DNA of 64,000 nucleotides, taken from Rhodospirillaceae bacterium (lineage in GTDB: Bacteria; Pseudomonadota; Alphaproteobacteria; DSM-16000; Inquilinaceae). The notes under the pieces were generated by a model that made no database searches, was not told the DNA's origin, and saw only the letters and a list, made by a program, of their open reading frames with translations. Each line of letters begins with the position of its first letter. The first letter of the stretch is position 1. A program made the position numbers and the translations under genes. Where the stretch lies: NCBI GenBank assembly GCA_020638575.1, contig JACKIH010000003.1, positions 1,221,501 through 1,285,500 on the forward strand, written 5' to 3'. Of this stretch, positions 17,009 through 27,395 are shown one piece after another.

Positions 17009-17024
17009 CACATGTATATATGTG
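17009..17024. promoter_or_regulatory. Candidate VapB operator/promoter
   Basis: Arms cacat and atgtg flank gtatat, an AT-rich island in GC-rich surroundings, 20 bp upstream of the vapB start. The position and symmetry fit an autoregulatory operator overlapping a -10 element. This is inference from sequence only. Confidence 0.45.
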
Positions 17025-17068
17025 CCGGGAGCGGCCTGGCAACGCACGACTTCAAATGCAGACGGCGC

Positions 17069-17584
17069 CTAAAACGGTATCTCATCGTCCAAGTCCCCCG
17101 GGGCCGAGCGGCCCTGGTCGGAGGAGCTGCCACGGTCGCCGCCGCGGTCGCCGCCGCGGTCGCCATAGTCCGGGCCGGCGTCGTAGGGGTTGACGTCACC
17201 GTTCCTGAAGCCGCCCGAGGCGCCCTCGCCCTGGCGCCCGTCCAGCATGGTCAGCTCACCGCGGAAGGGGCGCAGCACCACCTCGGTGGTGTAGCGGTCC
17301 TGGCCGTCCTGGCCCTGCCATTTGCGGGTCTCCAACTGGCCCTCGATATAGACCTTGGAGCCCTTGCGCAGGTAGCGCTCGCACACCCCCACCAGGGCGT
17401 CGTTGAGCACGGCGACGCGGTGCCACTCGGTGCGCTCCTTGCGCTCGCCGCTGGTGCGGTCCTTCCAGGTCTCCGTCGTCGCCAGCGACAGGTTGCACAC
17501 CCGCCCGCCGTTCTGGAACGTCCGCACTTCCGGGTCGCGGCCCAAATTGCCGACCAGGATGACCTTGTTGACCGTGCCTGCCAT
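17069..17584 (-). CDS. ssb: Single-stranded DNA-binding protein
   Basis: A 171-residue SSB. The N-terminal OB fold (1-110) starts MAGTVNKVILVGNLGRDPEV and includes the aromatic-rich WKDRTSGERKERTEWHRV strand. A Gly/Asp-rich disordered linker with repeated GGDRG units follows. The acidic tip DLDDEIPF at the C-terminus recruits repair and replication proteins. It coats single-stranded DNA during replication, recombination and repair. It is not adjacent to uvrA here, although both lie within 2.5 kb. Confidence 0.97.
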   Translation of the reverse strand: MAGTVNKVILVGNLGRDPEVRTFQNGGRVCNLSLATTETWKDRTSGERKERTEWHRVAVLNDALVGVCERYLRKGSKVYIEGQLETRKWQGQDGQDRYTTEVVLRPFRGELTMLDGRQGEGASGGFRNGDVNPYDAGPDYGDRGGDRGGDRGSSSDQGRSAPGDLDDEIPF

Positions 17585-17926
17585 GGGATGTGCCTTCTAG
17601 TCTCTTGGAGTGCCGAGTTTCTTGGAATGCCGCCGGCCAGTGCCCTACGCCGAACGGGTGTGTCGTCGCCGTTTTGTTCGCGCGAAACCATAACGCCCGC
17701 GATGCGCCCCCGCAATCCACCGCGGACGGGATTGGCGGCCGTTCGCGGTGGGGTCCGCCGGACGGGCCGGACATCGCGTCGTCGAGCGTACACCGGCCCG
17801 ACCGAAGGCCCCTCCGCCGCCGCGACAGGACAAAGGATCTCAATGATATCAGGGAGATCCTCGCTGTCGGCGGGATGACGGGCGCCGATGGCGGCGTGCT
17901 CTTCGCGGCGCGATGGCCCGGTGGCC
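17585..17926. other. Intergenic region of about 340 bp upstream of ssb
   Basis: No supported gene or RNA on either strand. It presumably contains the ssb promoter (right to left) and the end of the transcript of the FAH-family gene. I looked for an alphaproteobacterial LexA box (GTTC-N7-GTTC or GAAC-N7-GAAC) and saw none. Confidence 0.5.
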
Positions 17927-18772
17927 TCAGGTGTCCGCCACGCAGCGCCGGTGCTGCCGGCCGAGCCCGGCCACTTCCATCACCACCTCGTCGCCAGGCT
18001 TCAGGAACACCTGCGGGCGCTGGCCCAGCCCCACCCCCGGCGGCGTGCCGGTGGCGATCACGTCGCCCGGCTCCAGGCGCATGAAGCGGCTGATGTAACT
18101 CACCAGGTCCAGCACGCCGAACACCATGGTTCGGGTGCTGCCGTTCTGGAAGCGGTGGCCGTTGACCTCCGTCCACAGGGCGAGCGCCTGGGGGTCGGCC
18201 ACCTCGTCGCGCGTCACCAGCCAGGGGCCCAGCGAGCCGAAGCTGTCGTAGCTCTTGCCCTTCACCCATTGGCCGGTGCTTTCGGACTGGTAGGCGCGTT
18301 CCGACACGTCGTTGACGACGCAGAACCCGGCGACATGGCGCAGCGCGTCCGCCCGCGCGACGTGCTTGGCGGTGGCGCCGATGACGATGCCCAGCTCCAC
18401 CTCCCAGTCGGTCTTCTGGGACCCCGGCGGGATCAGCAGGTCGTCGTCGGGGCCGCACACGGCGGTGATGGCCTTCATGAACAGCACCGGTTCCGCCGGC
18501 ACGTCCATGCCCGCTTCCGCGGCGTGGTCGGCGTAGTTGAGGCCGACGCACACCACCTTGCCGACACCGCCCACGCACGGCCCAAGCCGCGTGCCGACGG
18601 GCACAGGGGGCAGCGTGGCGGGATCGATGGCGCGCAGCCGGTCGAGCCCGACTGCCGACAGAACGGTCCCGGAAATGTCGTCGACGACGCCGCCGAGGTC
18701 GCGGACGCCGCCCTCGCCGTCCAGCATTCCCGGCCTTTCCCGCCCCACCGGGCCATGGCGCACGAGCTTCAT
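17927..18772 (-). CDS. Fumarylacetoacetate-hydrolase-family protein (sugar-acid or diketo-acid hydrolase)
   Basis: A 281-residue protein of the FAH superfamily. The N-terminal cap domain (MKLVRHGPVGRERPGMLD) and C-terminal FAH fold are both present. Metal-site and signature segments CVGLNYADHAAE, DWEVELGIVIG and GDVIATGTPPGVG are visible. The N-terminus closely resembles proteins annotated as ureidoglycolate lyase or 2,4-diketo-3-deoxy-L-fuconate hydrolase. The SDR gene immediately upstream (55 bp) makes a non-phosphorylative sugar-acid pathway, such as L-fuconate breakdown, the most likely setting. The exact substrate is inferred. Confidence 0.85.
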   Translation of the reverse strand: MKLVRHGPVGRERPGMLDGEGGVRDLGGVVDDISGTVLSAVGLDRLRAIDPATLPPVPVGTRLGPCVGGVGKVVCVGLNYADHAAEAGMDVPAEPVLFMKAITAVCGPDDDLLIPPGSQKTDWEVELGIVIGATAKHVARADALRHVAGFCVVNDVSERAYQSESTGQWVKGKSYDSFGSLGPWLVTRDEVADPQALALWTEVNGHRFQNGSTRTMVFGVLDLVSYISRFMRLEPGDVIATGTPPGVGLGQRPQVFLKPGDEVVMEVAGLGRQHRRCVADT

Positions 18773-18827
18773 CCTGCCGCTCCCTTCCTCTGTCCGTCAC
18801 ATGTCCGTAGCACCGGCCCGCTTCCCG

Positions 18828-19598
18828 TCAATTGGAGAGGAAGATGCCGCCGTTCACATCGATCACCTGGCCGGTGACGTAGCCGCTCATGCGGTCCGAC
18901 GCCAGGAACAGGTAGGCTCCCACCATCTCCTCCGGGTCAGCCGCACGGCCCAGCGGGATCGACTTCACCCAGGCGTCCTTGGCCGATTGCGGCGTGTCGG
19001 CGTGGAAGGGCGTCAGCACCACGCCCGGGGCCACGATGTTGGCGCGAATGCCGTGGGCCGCGTAGTCCTTGGCCAGCGACCGGTTGAAGGTGTGGAGGAA
19101 CGCCTTGGCGCTGGCGTACACACCCGCCCCCGGCCCGCCGCCGTGGTGGGCGGCCACCGAGCCGGTGGTGATGATGTTGCCGTGCGCCTGCTTCACGAAA
19201 TGCGGCAGCACCGCCTTGCAGGCCATCACCACCGAGCGGCTGTTGAGGTCCACCACCTGGCCGAACAGGTCGTCGTCCAATTCTTCGGTCGGTGCCCGCC
19301 GCACCAGCCCGCCGGCGTTGTTGATGAGGATGTCGAGCCCGTCCAGCGCGTCGATCGACTCCTCCACCAGGCTGGCCACCGCCTGGCTGTCGGTCACGTC
19401 CGCCCCGATGGAAAAGGCGATCCCGCCGGCTGCAGCGATCTCCTCCACCACCTTGTCGGCAGCGGCGCGGCTGGCGTTGTAGTGCACGGCGACGCGGGCA
19501 CCGCATAGGGCAAAGCCCTTGGCGACGGCGGCACCGATGCCGGTGGACGCACCGGTGACCAGCACCTTCTTGCCGGCAAGATCGTTCAGGTAGGACAC
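18828..19598 (-). CDS. Short-chain dehydrogenase/reductase (SDR)
   Basis: A 256-residue classical SDR. The nucleotide site is TGASTGIGAAVAKG (about residues 14-27), followed by NNAG in ILINNAGG and the catalytic Ser/Tyr/Lys as TGSVAAH, Tyr (GVYASAKAF) and Lys. The family call is firm. The neighbour suggests oxidation of a keto-deoxy sugar acid. The start is taken as the GTG at 19598, because aaggagagg lies six bases before it; the ATG at 19649 would add 17 Arg-rich residues with no ribosome site. Confidence 0.88.
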   Translation of the reverse strand: MSYLNDLAGKKVLVTGASTGIGAAVAKGFALCGARVAVHYNASRAAADKVVEEIAAAGGIAFSIGADVTDSQAVASLVEESIDALDGLDILINNAGGLVRRAPTEELDDDLFGQVVDLNSRSVVMACKAVLPHFVKQAHGNIITTGSVAAHHGGGPGAGVYASAKAFLHTFNRSLAKDYAAHGIRANIVAPGVVLTPFHADTPQSAKDAWVKSIPLGRAADPEEMVGAYLFLASDRMSGYVTGQVIDVNGGIFLSN

Positions 19599-19983
19599 GG
19601 CAACCTCTCCTTCATGCTCCCTGACGCGCGGACGGCGGCGATATCCCAACCGCCGAATTCCAAATACAAAACTCCGTCTTCCCCTTGAGACTGTGCGAGG
19701 CCCCCAAGAGGTGTCAACGGACCGCCGGCACGCTCCCGCAGAGCTTGGGGCGGATGGCGCCGCGGTTCAACACGCCGTCGCCGATGGCCGCACCCCGCGA
19801 CTCCGCACTTGATCATTGCCGCCGCGGCGTAGATTAGGGCGGCCGGCCGGGCCAGCGTTTGCCTGGTGCCCGGCACCGGCGTTTGACTCTCCCCCCGGCG
19901 CGACCGATCTTCTGGTTCTGTTTTGTTCTCGGTTCGCCAGCGGCAGGCTGCCGCGATTTCCGGTGCTGCAACCACGGGACGCC
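19599..19983. other. Divergent promoter region between SDR gene and uvrA
   Basis: About 385 bp without a gene. It must hold the leftward promoter of the SDR-FAH pair and the rightward promoter of uvrA. A run of GTTC tetramers lies at 19915-19935 (starts at 19915, 19925 and 19932). Their spacing does not fit the N7 LexA box exactly, so no operator is claimed. Confidence 0.5.
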
Positions 19984-22836
<2,853 letters not shown>

Positions 22837-22886
22837 CGGCGGCCGCACCGAATGACGCCGCACCGCATCGGCGCTATCCTTGTGCA

Positions 22887-23234
22887 ATGGCAACGGCAAC
22901 CGACCTTCCTAGGCAGATCCGCGGCAGCGGTATGACGCCGACGCGGGCGCGCGCGTTGGAGTTCGTGCGTCAGGTCGTGGCCGAAGGACTGGCCGGCCAT
23001 CCCGCACGGGTGTTCCTGTTTGGCTCTTCAGCCCGCGGCGACGCCCTGATGCGGTCCGACATCGATGTCGCAGTGCTGCCGCTGGAGCCCTTGCCCTTTG
23101 CGGTCATGGCGCGCATTGCCGGCGATCTCGACGAAAGCTGGATCCCCTATACGGTGGATCTCGTCAATCTGGCCGAAGCCAGCGACGAAATGCGGGGCCA
23201 CATCCTGGAGCACGCAGTCGAATGGCCGATGTAG
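22887..23234 (+). CDS. MNT-domain nucleotidyltransferase antitoxin, module 1
   Basis: A 115-residue minimal nucleotidyltransferase. The signature is GSSARGDALMRSDID (GS-x10-DxD, about residues 50-64), with a third carboxylate in YTVDLVNL. In characterised MntA-HepT pairs the MNT protein inactivates the HEPN RNase by transferring AMP to a tyrosine next to its catalytic motif. It starts 50 bp after uvrA, and its last codons overlap the start of the HEPN gene by 13 bp. Part of the first of two consecutive modules. Confidence 0.85.
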   Translation: MATATDLPRQIRGSGMTPTRARALEFVRQVVAEGLAGHPARVFLFGSSARGDALMRSDIDVAVLPLEPLPFAVMARIAGDLDESWIPYTVDLVNLAEASDEMRGHILEHAVEWPM

Positions 23235-23509
23235 CGGTTGCCATTGATCGGGCCATACGGGCACAGAAGGCCTTTGCTGACGTGGCCGACAAACAGCCGC
23301 GCGACGACCTGGAACGGGCCGGCATGCAGATGGGATTGGTGACGGATGCCGAAGCGGCTGCCCTGGACGATGTGCTGAAGGATCGCAATCTGGGCATCCA
23401 CGCCTACGATCCATCCCTGGCGGAAGCCATCAAATCGCGATTGCCGGGCCATCGGGATCTGTTGGCCACTTGGCTCAATGGCCTGGAACAACGGATGGCC
23501 GCGCAATGA
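23222..23509 (+). CDS. HEPN-domain (HepT-like) toxin, module 1, probably internally shortened
   Basis: A 95-residue protein with the HEPN RNase motif R-x4-H-x-Y in DRNLGIHAYD (about residues 56-65). Compared with the second HEPN protein downstream (138 residues), it lacks the helix around RxxxxxRFxLALDTVWKYAK, about 40 residues before the motif. An in-frame deletion is the likely cause, and this may have disabled the toxin or its dimer. The remaining parts (the AxxxGLVTD helix, the motif and the C-terminal helix) align. HEPN toxins cut RNA, often tRNA. The ATG overlaps the MNT gene by 13 bp. Confidence 0.75.
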   Translation: MADVAVAIDRAIRAQKAFADVADKQPRDDLERAGMQMGLVTDAEAAALDDVLKDRNLGIHAYDPSLAEAIKSRLPGHRDLLATWLNGLEQRMAAQ

Positions 23510-23886
23510 CCGTTTCAGATACGGATGCGTCATATTGCGACGAACCCGGCTGGATCCTGCCTCCCCATCTAGCGGCGGGCCTTAGCCCCACGCGCATCTG
23601 GGCCGTGGAAGAAGCCTGGCGCATCACCCGACGCGTACTCGCGGGCGAGCCGGTCAAGGTGTGGTTGTTCGGGTCCTATGCCCAAGGAACCGTGGGCCGG
23701 TACAGCGATATCGACATTGCTGTGGAAGCCACCGGGCCGCTCAACCGCAACCGGCTATCCGAGCTGATCGACGCTCTGGAGGACAGCAACATCCCCTATT
23801 ACGTTGACGTGGTCGAGGTGCCCGCGTCCGACACGGAATATCGGGCCGAACTGGAGAAAACAGGCGTTCCGTGGCCGATCGATTGA
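23506..23886 (+). CDS. MNT-domain nucleotidyltransferase antitoxin, module 2
   Basis: A 126-residue MNT protein with GSYAQGTVGRYSDID (GS-x10-DxD, about residues 65-79) and the third acidic residue in YYVDVVEV. The expected role is AMPylation of the HEPN toxin encoded next. The ATG at 23506 overlaps the TGA of the first HEPN gene (ATGA). It differs clearly in sequence from the first MNT protein, so the two modules are not a recent duplication. The N-terminal 35 residues (DEPGWILPPHLAAGLSPTRI) may be an extra helix. Confidence 0.86.
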   Translation: MTVSDTDASYCDEPGWILPPHLAAGLSPTRIWAVEEAWRITRRVLAGEPVKVWLFGSYAQGTVGRYSDIDIAVEATGPLNRNRLSELIDALEDSNIPYYVDVVEVPASDTEYRAELEKTGVPWPID

Positions 23887-24287
23887 CCCAGCGCCGAGAA
23901 GACGCCGAGCGGGCGGTCGCCCATTTCCATGCAGGCATGGCCGAATATGACGGCAGCATCGGAGCGCGGGAGTTCTGTACGCTGCGCTTCATGCTGGCGC
24001 TGGATACGGTGTGGAAATACGCCAAAGTTCTTCTAGGTGCGAAAAGTGGCTGGGAACGCGAGGATCGGGGCGGCCCGAAGCAGGTGATTCGGGAAGCCTG
24101 GATTGCCGGATGGCTTTCCGATGACGACGCCAAAGTGGCCGGCAGACTGGTCGATGACCGCAACCTCGTGGCCCACACATACCGGGAGAAGTTGGCACAG
24201 GAACTGGCGGAACGGTTCCCGTCTCACCTCGCCCTCATGGAGCGCTGGCTCGCAGCCATGGTAACCGCACATGACCGACCGGATTGA
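23871..24287 (+). CDS. HEPN-domain (HepT-like) toxin, module 2, full length
   Basis: A 138-residue HEPN protein of HI0074-like form. All helices appear present, and the RNase motif DRNLVAHTY (R-x4-H-x-Y, about residues 108-116) includes the tyrosine that MntA-type antitoxins modify. The preceding segments LRFMLALDTVWKYAKVLL and IREAWIAGWLSDDD match the family consensus. It overlaps the MNT gene by 16 bp and the following trmFO start by 17 bp. The toxin is expected to cut RNA when unmodified. Confidence 0.85.
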   Translation: MADRLTQRREDAERAVAHFHAGMAEYDGSIGAREFCTLRFMLALDTVWKYAKVLLGAKSGWEREDRGGPKQVIREAWIAGWLSDDDAKVAGRLVDDRNLVAHTYREKLAQELAERFPSHLALMERWLAAMVTAHDRPD

Positions 24288-25629
24288 CCGGCCCATCCAC
24301 ATCGTCGGCGGGGGGCTGGCGGGCAGCGAGGCGGCGTGGCAGGCAGCCGAGGCCGGCGTGCCGGTTGTGCTGCACGAGATGCGCCCGCAGGTCGCCACCG
24401 AAGCCCACAAGACCGACGGGCTGGCGGAGCTGGTGTGCTCCAACTCCCTGCGCTCGGACGACTGGGAGTCCAACGCCGTCGGCACCCTGCACGCCGAGAT
24501 GCGGCGCCTCGACTCCCTGATCCTGCGCGCCGCCGACGCCCACAAGGTCCCGGCGGGCGGCGCCCTGGCCGTGGACCGGGACGGGTTCAGCGGCGCCGTG
24601 CAGCAGGCCCTGGAAACCCATCCCCTGGTCACCCTGGAGCGCGGCGAGGTGGCCGGCCTGCCGCCGGCGGACTGGGACAGCGTGATCGTCGCCACCGGCC
24701 CCCTGACCTCGGACGCCCTGGCGGCCGCCGTGCGGGAGCTGACCGGCGAGGAGTCGCTCGCCTTCTTCGACGCCATCGCGCCCATCGTCTACCGCGAGAC
24801 CATCGACTTCGACCGCGCCTGGTTCCAGTCCCGCTACGATAAGGGCACCGGCAAGGACTACGTCAACTGCCCGCTGGACCGGGACCAGTACCACGCCCTG
24901 GTCGATGCCCTGCTGGCCGGGGACAAGACCGGGTTCAAGGACTGGGAGCGGGACACCCCCTACTTCGAGGGCTGCCTGCCCGTCGAGGTGATGGCCGAGC
25001 GCGGGCGCGAGACCCTGGCCCACGGCCCCATGAAGCCGGTGGGCCTGACCAACCCCCACGCGCCCGACGTCAAGCCCCACGCCATCGTGCAGTTGCGCCA
25101 GGACAACGCGCTGGGCACCCTCTACAACATGGTCGGCTTCCAGACCAAGCTGACCCACGGCGAGCAGAAGCGCGTGTTCCGCACCATTCCCGGCCTGGAG
25201 AAGGCCGAGTTCGCCCGCCTGGGCGGCCTGCACCGCAACACCTTCCTCAACAGCCCGCGCCTGCTGGACGGCCAGTTGCGCCTGAAGGCGATGCCGCGGC
25301 TGCGCTTCGCCGGCCAGGTGACGGGCTGCGAAGGCTATGTGGAAAGTGCCGCCATCGGCCTGCTGGCGGGCCGCTTCGCCGCGGCGGAGCGGCTTGGCCA
25401 GGCGATGACGCCCCCGCCCGCCACCACGGCGCTCGGCGCCCTCATCGGCCACATCACCGGCGGGGCGGAGGCGGAAACCTTCCAGCCCATGAACGTCAAT
25501 TTCGGCCTGTTCCCGCCATTGGAAGACGTGCGCGGCGGCCGCCGCGGCAAGCAGGACAGGAAGCGCGCCTATTGTGCCCGCGCACTGGCCGATCTCGATG
25601 CCTGGCTGGGCACCCGCGCCGCCGCGTAG
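24271..25629 (+). CDS. trmFO: Folate-dependent tRNA (uracil-54-C5)-methyltransferase TrmFO
   Basis: A 452-residue flavoprotein. The FAD motif IHIVGGGLAGSEAAWQAAE begins at residue 9, followed by the TrmFO-specific LHEMRP and ELVCSNSLRSDD segments. CPLDRDQYHALVDALL, and VTGCEGYVESAAIGLLAGRF near the C-terminus, are also diagnostic. It makes ribothymidine-54 in tRNA using methylene-tetrahydrofolate. The gene start overlaps the HEPN gene by 17 bp, which suggests the toxin-antitoxin modules inserted directly upstream or provide readthrough transcription. Confidence 0.96.
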   Translation: MTDRIDRPIHIVGGGLAGSEAAWQAAEAGVPVVLHEMRPQVATEAHKTDGLAELVCSNSLRSDDWESNAVGTLHAEMRRLDSLILRAADAHKVPAGGALAVDRDGFSGAVQQALETHPLVTLERGEVAGLPPADWDSVIVATGPLTSDALAAAVRELTGEESLAFFDAIAPIVYRETIDFDRAWFQSRYDKGTGKDYVNCPLDRDQYHALVDALLAGDKTGFKDWERDTPYFEGCLPVEVMAERGRETLAHGPMKPVGLTNPHAPDVKPHAIVQLRQDNALGTLYNMVGFQTKLTHGEQKRVFRTIPGLEKAEFARLGGLHRNTFLNSPRLLDGQLRLKAMPRLRFAGQVTGCEGYVESAAIGLLAGRFAAAERLGQAMTPPPATTALGALIGHITGGAEAETFQPMNVNFGLFPPLEDVRGGRRGKQDRKRAYCARALADLDAWLGTRAAA

Positions 25630-25638
25630 CCTATCCCG

Positions 25639-26892
25639 TCAGACCTTGATCCTCGCCAGGGCGGCCCGATCCTCCGCACGCAACGGCTCGCCCACCAGCC
25701 CATGGATCAGCCGATAGGCGGATTCGCGCACCGCGTGCTCCAGCCCGTCGCGGGAATAGTAGGTGCCGCGCACCTGGATGGTGCCGGCCGCGGCCCGCAC
25801 CCAAGCGTCGGCCAGGTCGCGATCGGGCGGCGGCGGCGCCTGCCAGAAGCTGTCCAGGTCGCCCTGGTGGGTCAGCCCCGGCACGTCGTAGACCGCCGTG
25901 CCCAGCACGTGCACCGGCCGCCGCTCGCGGATCGCCCAGATGCCGAAGGTGCTGTTGATGGTGACAATGCCGCGGGTGCGCGCCAGCAGCGCCTTCAGCG
26001 TGCCGCCGTCCAGCATGACCACCCGGTCGCCGAGCCCGCGTTCGGCCGCCAATGCCTTCACCACGCGGTCCCACGGGGTCACCCCCTGGTCGAATGGGTG
26101 GGTCTTCACCGCCAGGCAGACCTCCGGCGGAGCGGCACGGGCAAAGGAGTCGAGCACCTCCACGATCGCCTCCTTCAGCCCCCGATAGGGCGAATAGGCG
26201 CGGATCTGGAAGTCCACCTCCATCTGCAGCGGAAACACGAAGTAGGGCCGCCGGCTCTTCTTCAGCACCGCCAGATCGGTCCTGGCCGCCCGGTTGCGCC
26301 GCGCCCGCGAGCGGTCGCGCCAGACGCCGGAGAGGTAGAGGCGTGCCGGGTTCACCAGCAGATGGCTGCGGTAGTGGGGGAAGAACACCCAGTAGAACCA
26401 GTTGAGGACGTCGGTGGTGATCTCCCACAGCGCCATCTTGGGCAGGCTGTCGCGGAAGCGCAGGTCCAGGTCCGGCGGGCCGACGCGGGCCGCCAGCGCG
26501 CGGATTGCCTCAGGGTCGCGGGGAAAACGCGACAGGCCGGACATGCCGTCCCGCTCCAGCGTGATCCAGTCGGGCCTGAGATAGCCGAAGTCGGTCACCA
26601 CGACGTTGGCGCCATGGGCCTTGATCACCGGCAGGGCCGCCTTGTGCAGCGGCCGCTGCTCGCCGCTCATCAGCACATCGGTCACGCCCCGCTCGGCCAG
26701 CACGCGGGCGAGATAGTCCGGCCAGCGGGCGGCGGAGCCGCGGTAGTTGCGGGCGCCCAGCCGCGGCCAGGACAGATGATCGCCGATGCACAGGTTGATG
26801 CGGGTGACGCGGTGGCCTTCGCCTTCCAGCACCTTGCCCAGGCGCCAGAAGAACAGTGCCGGAGGGCCCTGCAAGAAGAGGAAACTGCGCAT
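25639..26892 (-). CDS. KpsS-like capsular polysaccharide export/biosynthesis protein
   Basis: A 417-residue protein from the ATG at 26892. An ATG five codons upstream (26907) is also possible. The N-terminus MRSFLFLQGPPALFFWRLGKVL and the central HPFDQG, DGGTLKALL and VTINSTFGIWAI segments match the capsule export protein KpsS/LipB family, which includes Kdo transferases that build the lipid linker of capsules. No other capsule gene is present in the window, so this is a solitary copy. It converges on trmFO with 9 bp between stops. Confidence 0.83.
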   Translation of the reverse strand: MRSFLFLQGPPALFFWRLGKVLEGEGHRVTRINLCIGDHLSWPRLGARNYRGSAARWPDYLARVLAERGVTDVLMSGEQRPLHKAALPVIKAHGANVVVTDFGYLRPDWITLERDGMSGLSRFPRDPEAIRALAARVGPPDLDLRFRDSLPKMALWEITTDVLNWFYWVFFPHYRSHLLVNPARLYLSGVWRDRSRARRNRAARTDLAVLKKSRRPYFVFPLQMEVDFQIRAYSPYRGLKEAIVEVLDSFARAAPPEVCLAVKTHPFDQGVTPWDRVVKALAAERGLGDRVVMLDGGTLKALLARTRGIVTINSTFGIWAIRERRPVHVLGTAVYDVPGLTHQGDLDSFWQAPPPPDRDLADAWVRAAAGTIQVRGTYYSRDGLEHAVRESAYRLIHGLVGEPLRAEDRAALARIKV

Positions 26893-26916
26893 CGCCGACC
26901 GCACCACTCGCCCCCA

Positions 26917-26974
26917 GAGTGCTATCCGATCTGACGGATTCGCCCGTGCGAGTCCGCCAGATCGGATAGCACTC
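26917..26974. repeat. Palindromic element 1
   Basis: The 16-bp perfect arms gagtgctatccgatct (26917-26932) and agatcggatagcactc (26959-26974) extend inwards with one mismatch. The element ends 24 bp upstream of the KpsS-like gene start. It lacks the CTAG ends of the next three elements, so it may be a different family or a regulatory hairpin in the 5' leader of that gene. Confidence 0.75.
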
Positions 26975-26988
26975 GCAAATTCAAACTC

Positions 26989-27042
26989 CTAGAGCACGAC
27001 GTCCGGCCAGACGCGACGGCGTCTGATCGGACCGTGCTCTAG
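26989..27042. repeat. CTAG-bounded palindromic element 2
   Basis: Begins ctagagcacga and ends tcgtgctctag-like (actual right arm ccgtgctctag). The interior arms cagacgc and gcgtctg pair as well. Very similar ctagagca...tgctctag elements are scattered in alphaproteobacterial genomes, as far as I recall. Its right-hand CTAG is shared with element 3. Confidence 0.75.
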
Positions 27043-27115
27043 TGTGGTGGATCAGAAGTTCGTTCGATCAGGACGCCAGACCGGAAACGAACTTCTGATC
27101 CAGAAACCACACTAG
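27039..27115. repeat. CTAG-bounded palindromic element 3
   Basis: Starts at the CTAG shared with element 2 and ends at the CTAG at 27112-27115. The arms are ctagtgtggt / accacactag at the ends and ggatcagaagttcgtt / aacgaacttctgatcc inside, with a few bulged bases. It is 77 bp long and has no coding potential. Confidence 0.8.
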
Positions 27116-27128
27116 AATTATAGAATTA

Positions 27129-27204
27129 CTAGTGTCCCTTTGATTCCGAAGTTCGCTTAGGACCTGGGTTTGAGATCTGGCGAACTTCGGAATCGGGACA
27201 CTAG
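27129..27204. repeat. CTAG-bounded palindromic element 4
   Basis: The arms ctagtgtccc / gggacactag and gattccgaagttcgc / gcgaacttcggaatc are perfect apart from a 3-nt bulge. It is 76 bp long. The internal gaagttcg core resembles that of element 3, so both probably belong to one family of miniature palindromic elements. Confidence 0.85.
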
Positions 27205-27395
27205 GCCGCTGAGTGCGGCATGTTATGCGGATGCCCGGCGGCACCGCGCCGTCGGGCCCGGCACAGACGCGCCAATTGAGCCCGCTCCTAATCTACGTGT
27301 TGCACTGCCCACGACAACTGGCCACACAGGCAACGGGTCCGGCCGGCGCGCGCCGGGCGGTCCGCGTCTTCGCTCGCAGAACGGACCACGCCACC

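Larger units (their letters stand above)
26893..27395. other. Gene-free region of about 500 bp with a palindrome cluster
   Basis: Four long inverted repeats at 26917-27204 occupy the left part of this region and are listed separately. The remaining stretch (27205-27395) precedes crcB. I saw no fluoride riboswitch consensus there and no other gene. Confidence 0.6.

Noticed and set aside
19911..19940. LexA (SOS) box before uvrA
   Set aside because: GTTC tetramers start at 19915, 19925 and 19932, but the spacers are 6 and 3 bases rather than the 7 of the alphaproteobacterial GTTC-N7-GTTC box. Not claimed without a motif scan.
27205..27395. Fluoride riboswitch upstream of crcB
   Set aside because: No segment matches the crcB RNA consensus by eye, although crcB genes often have one.
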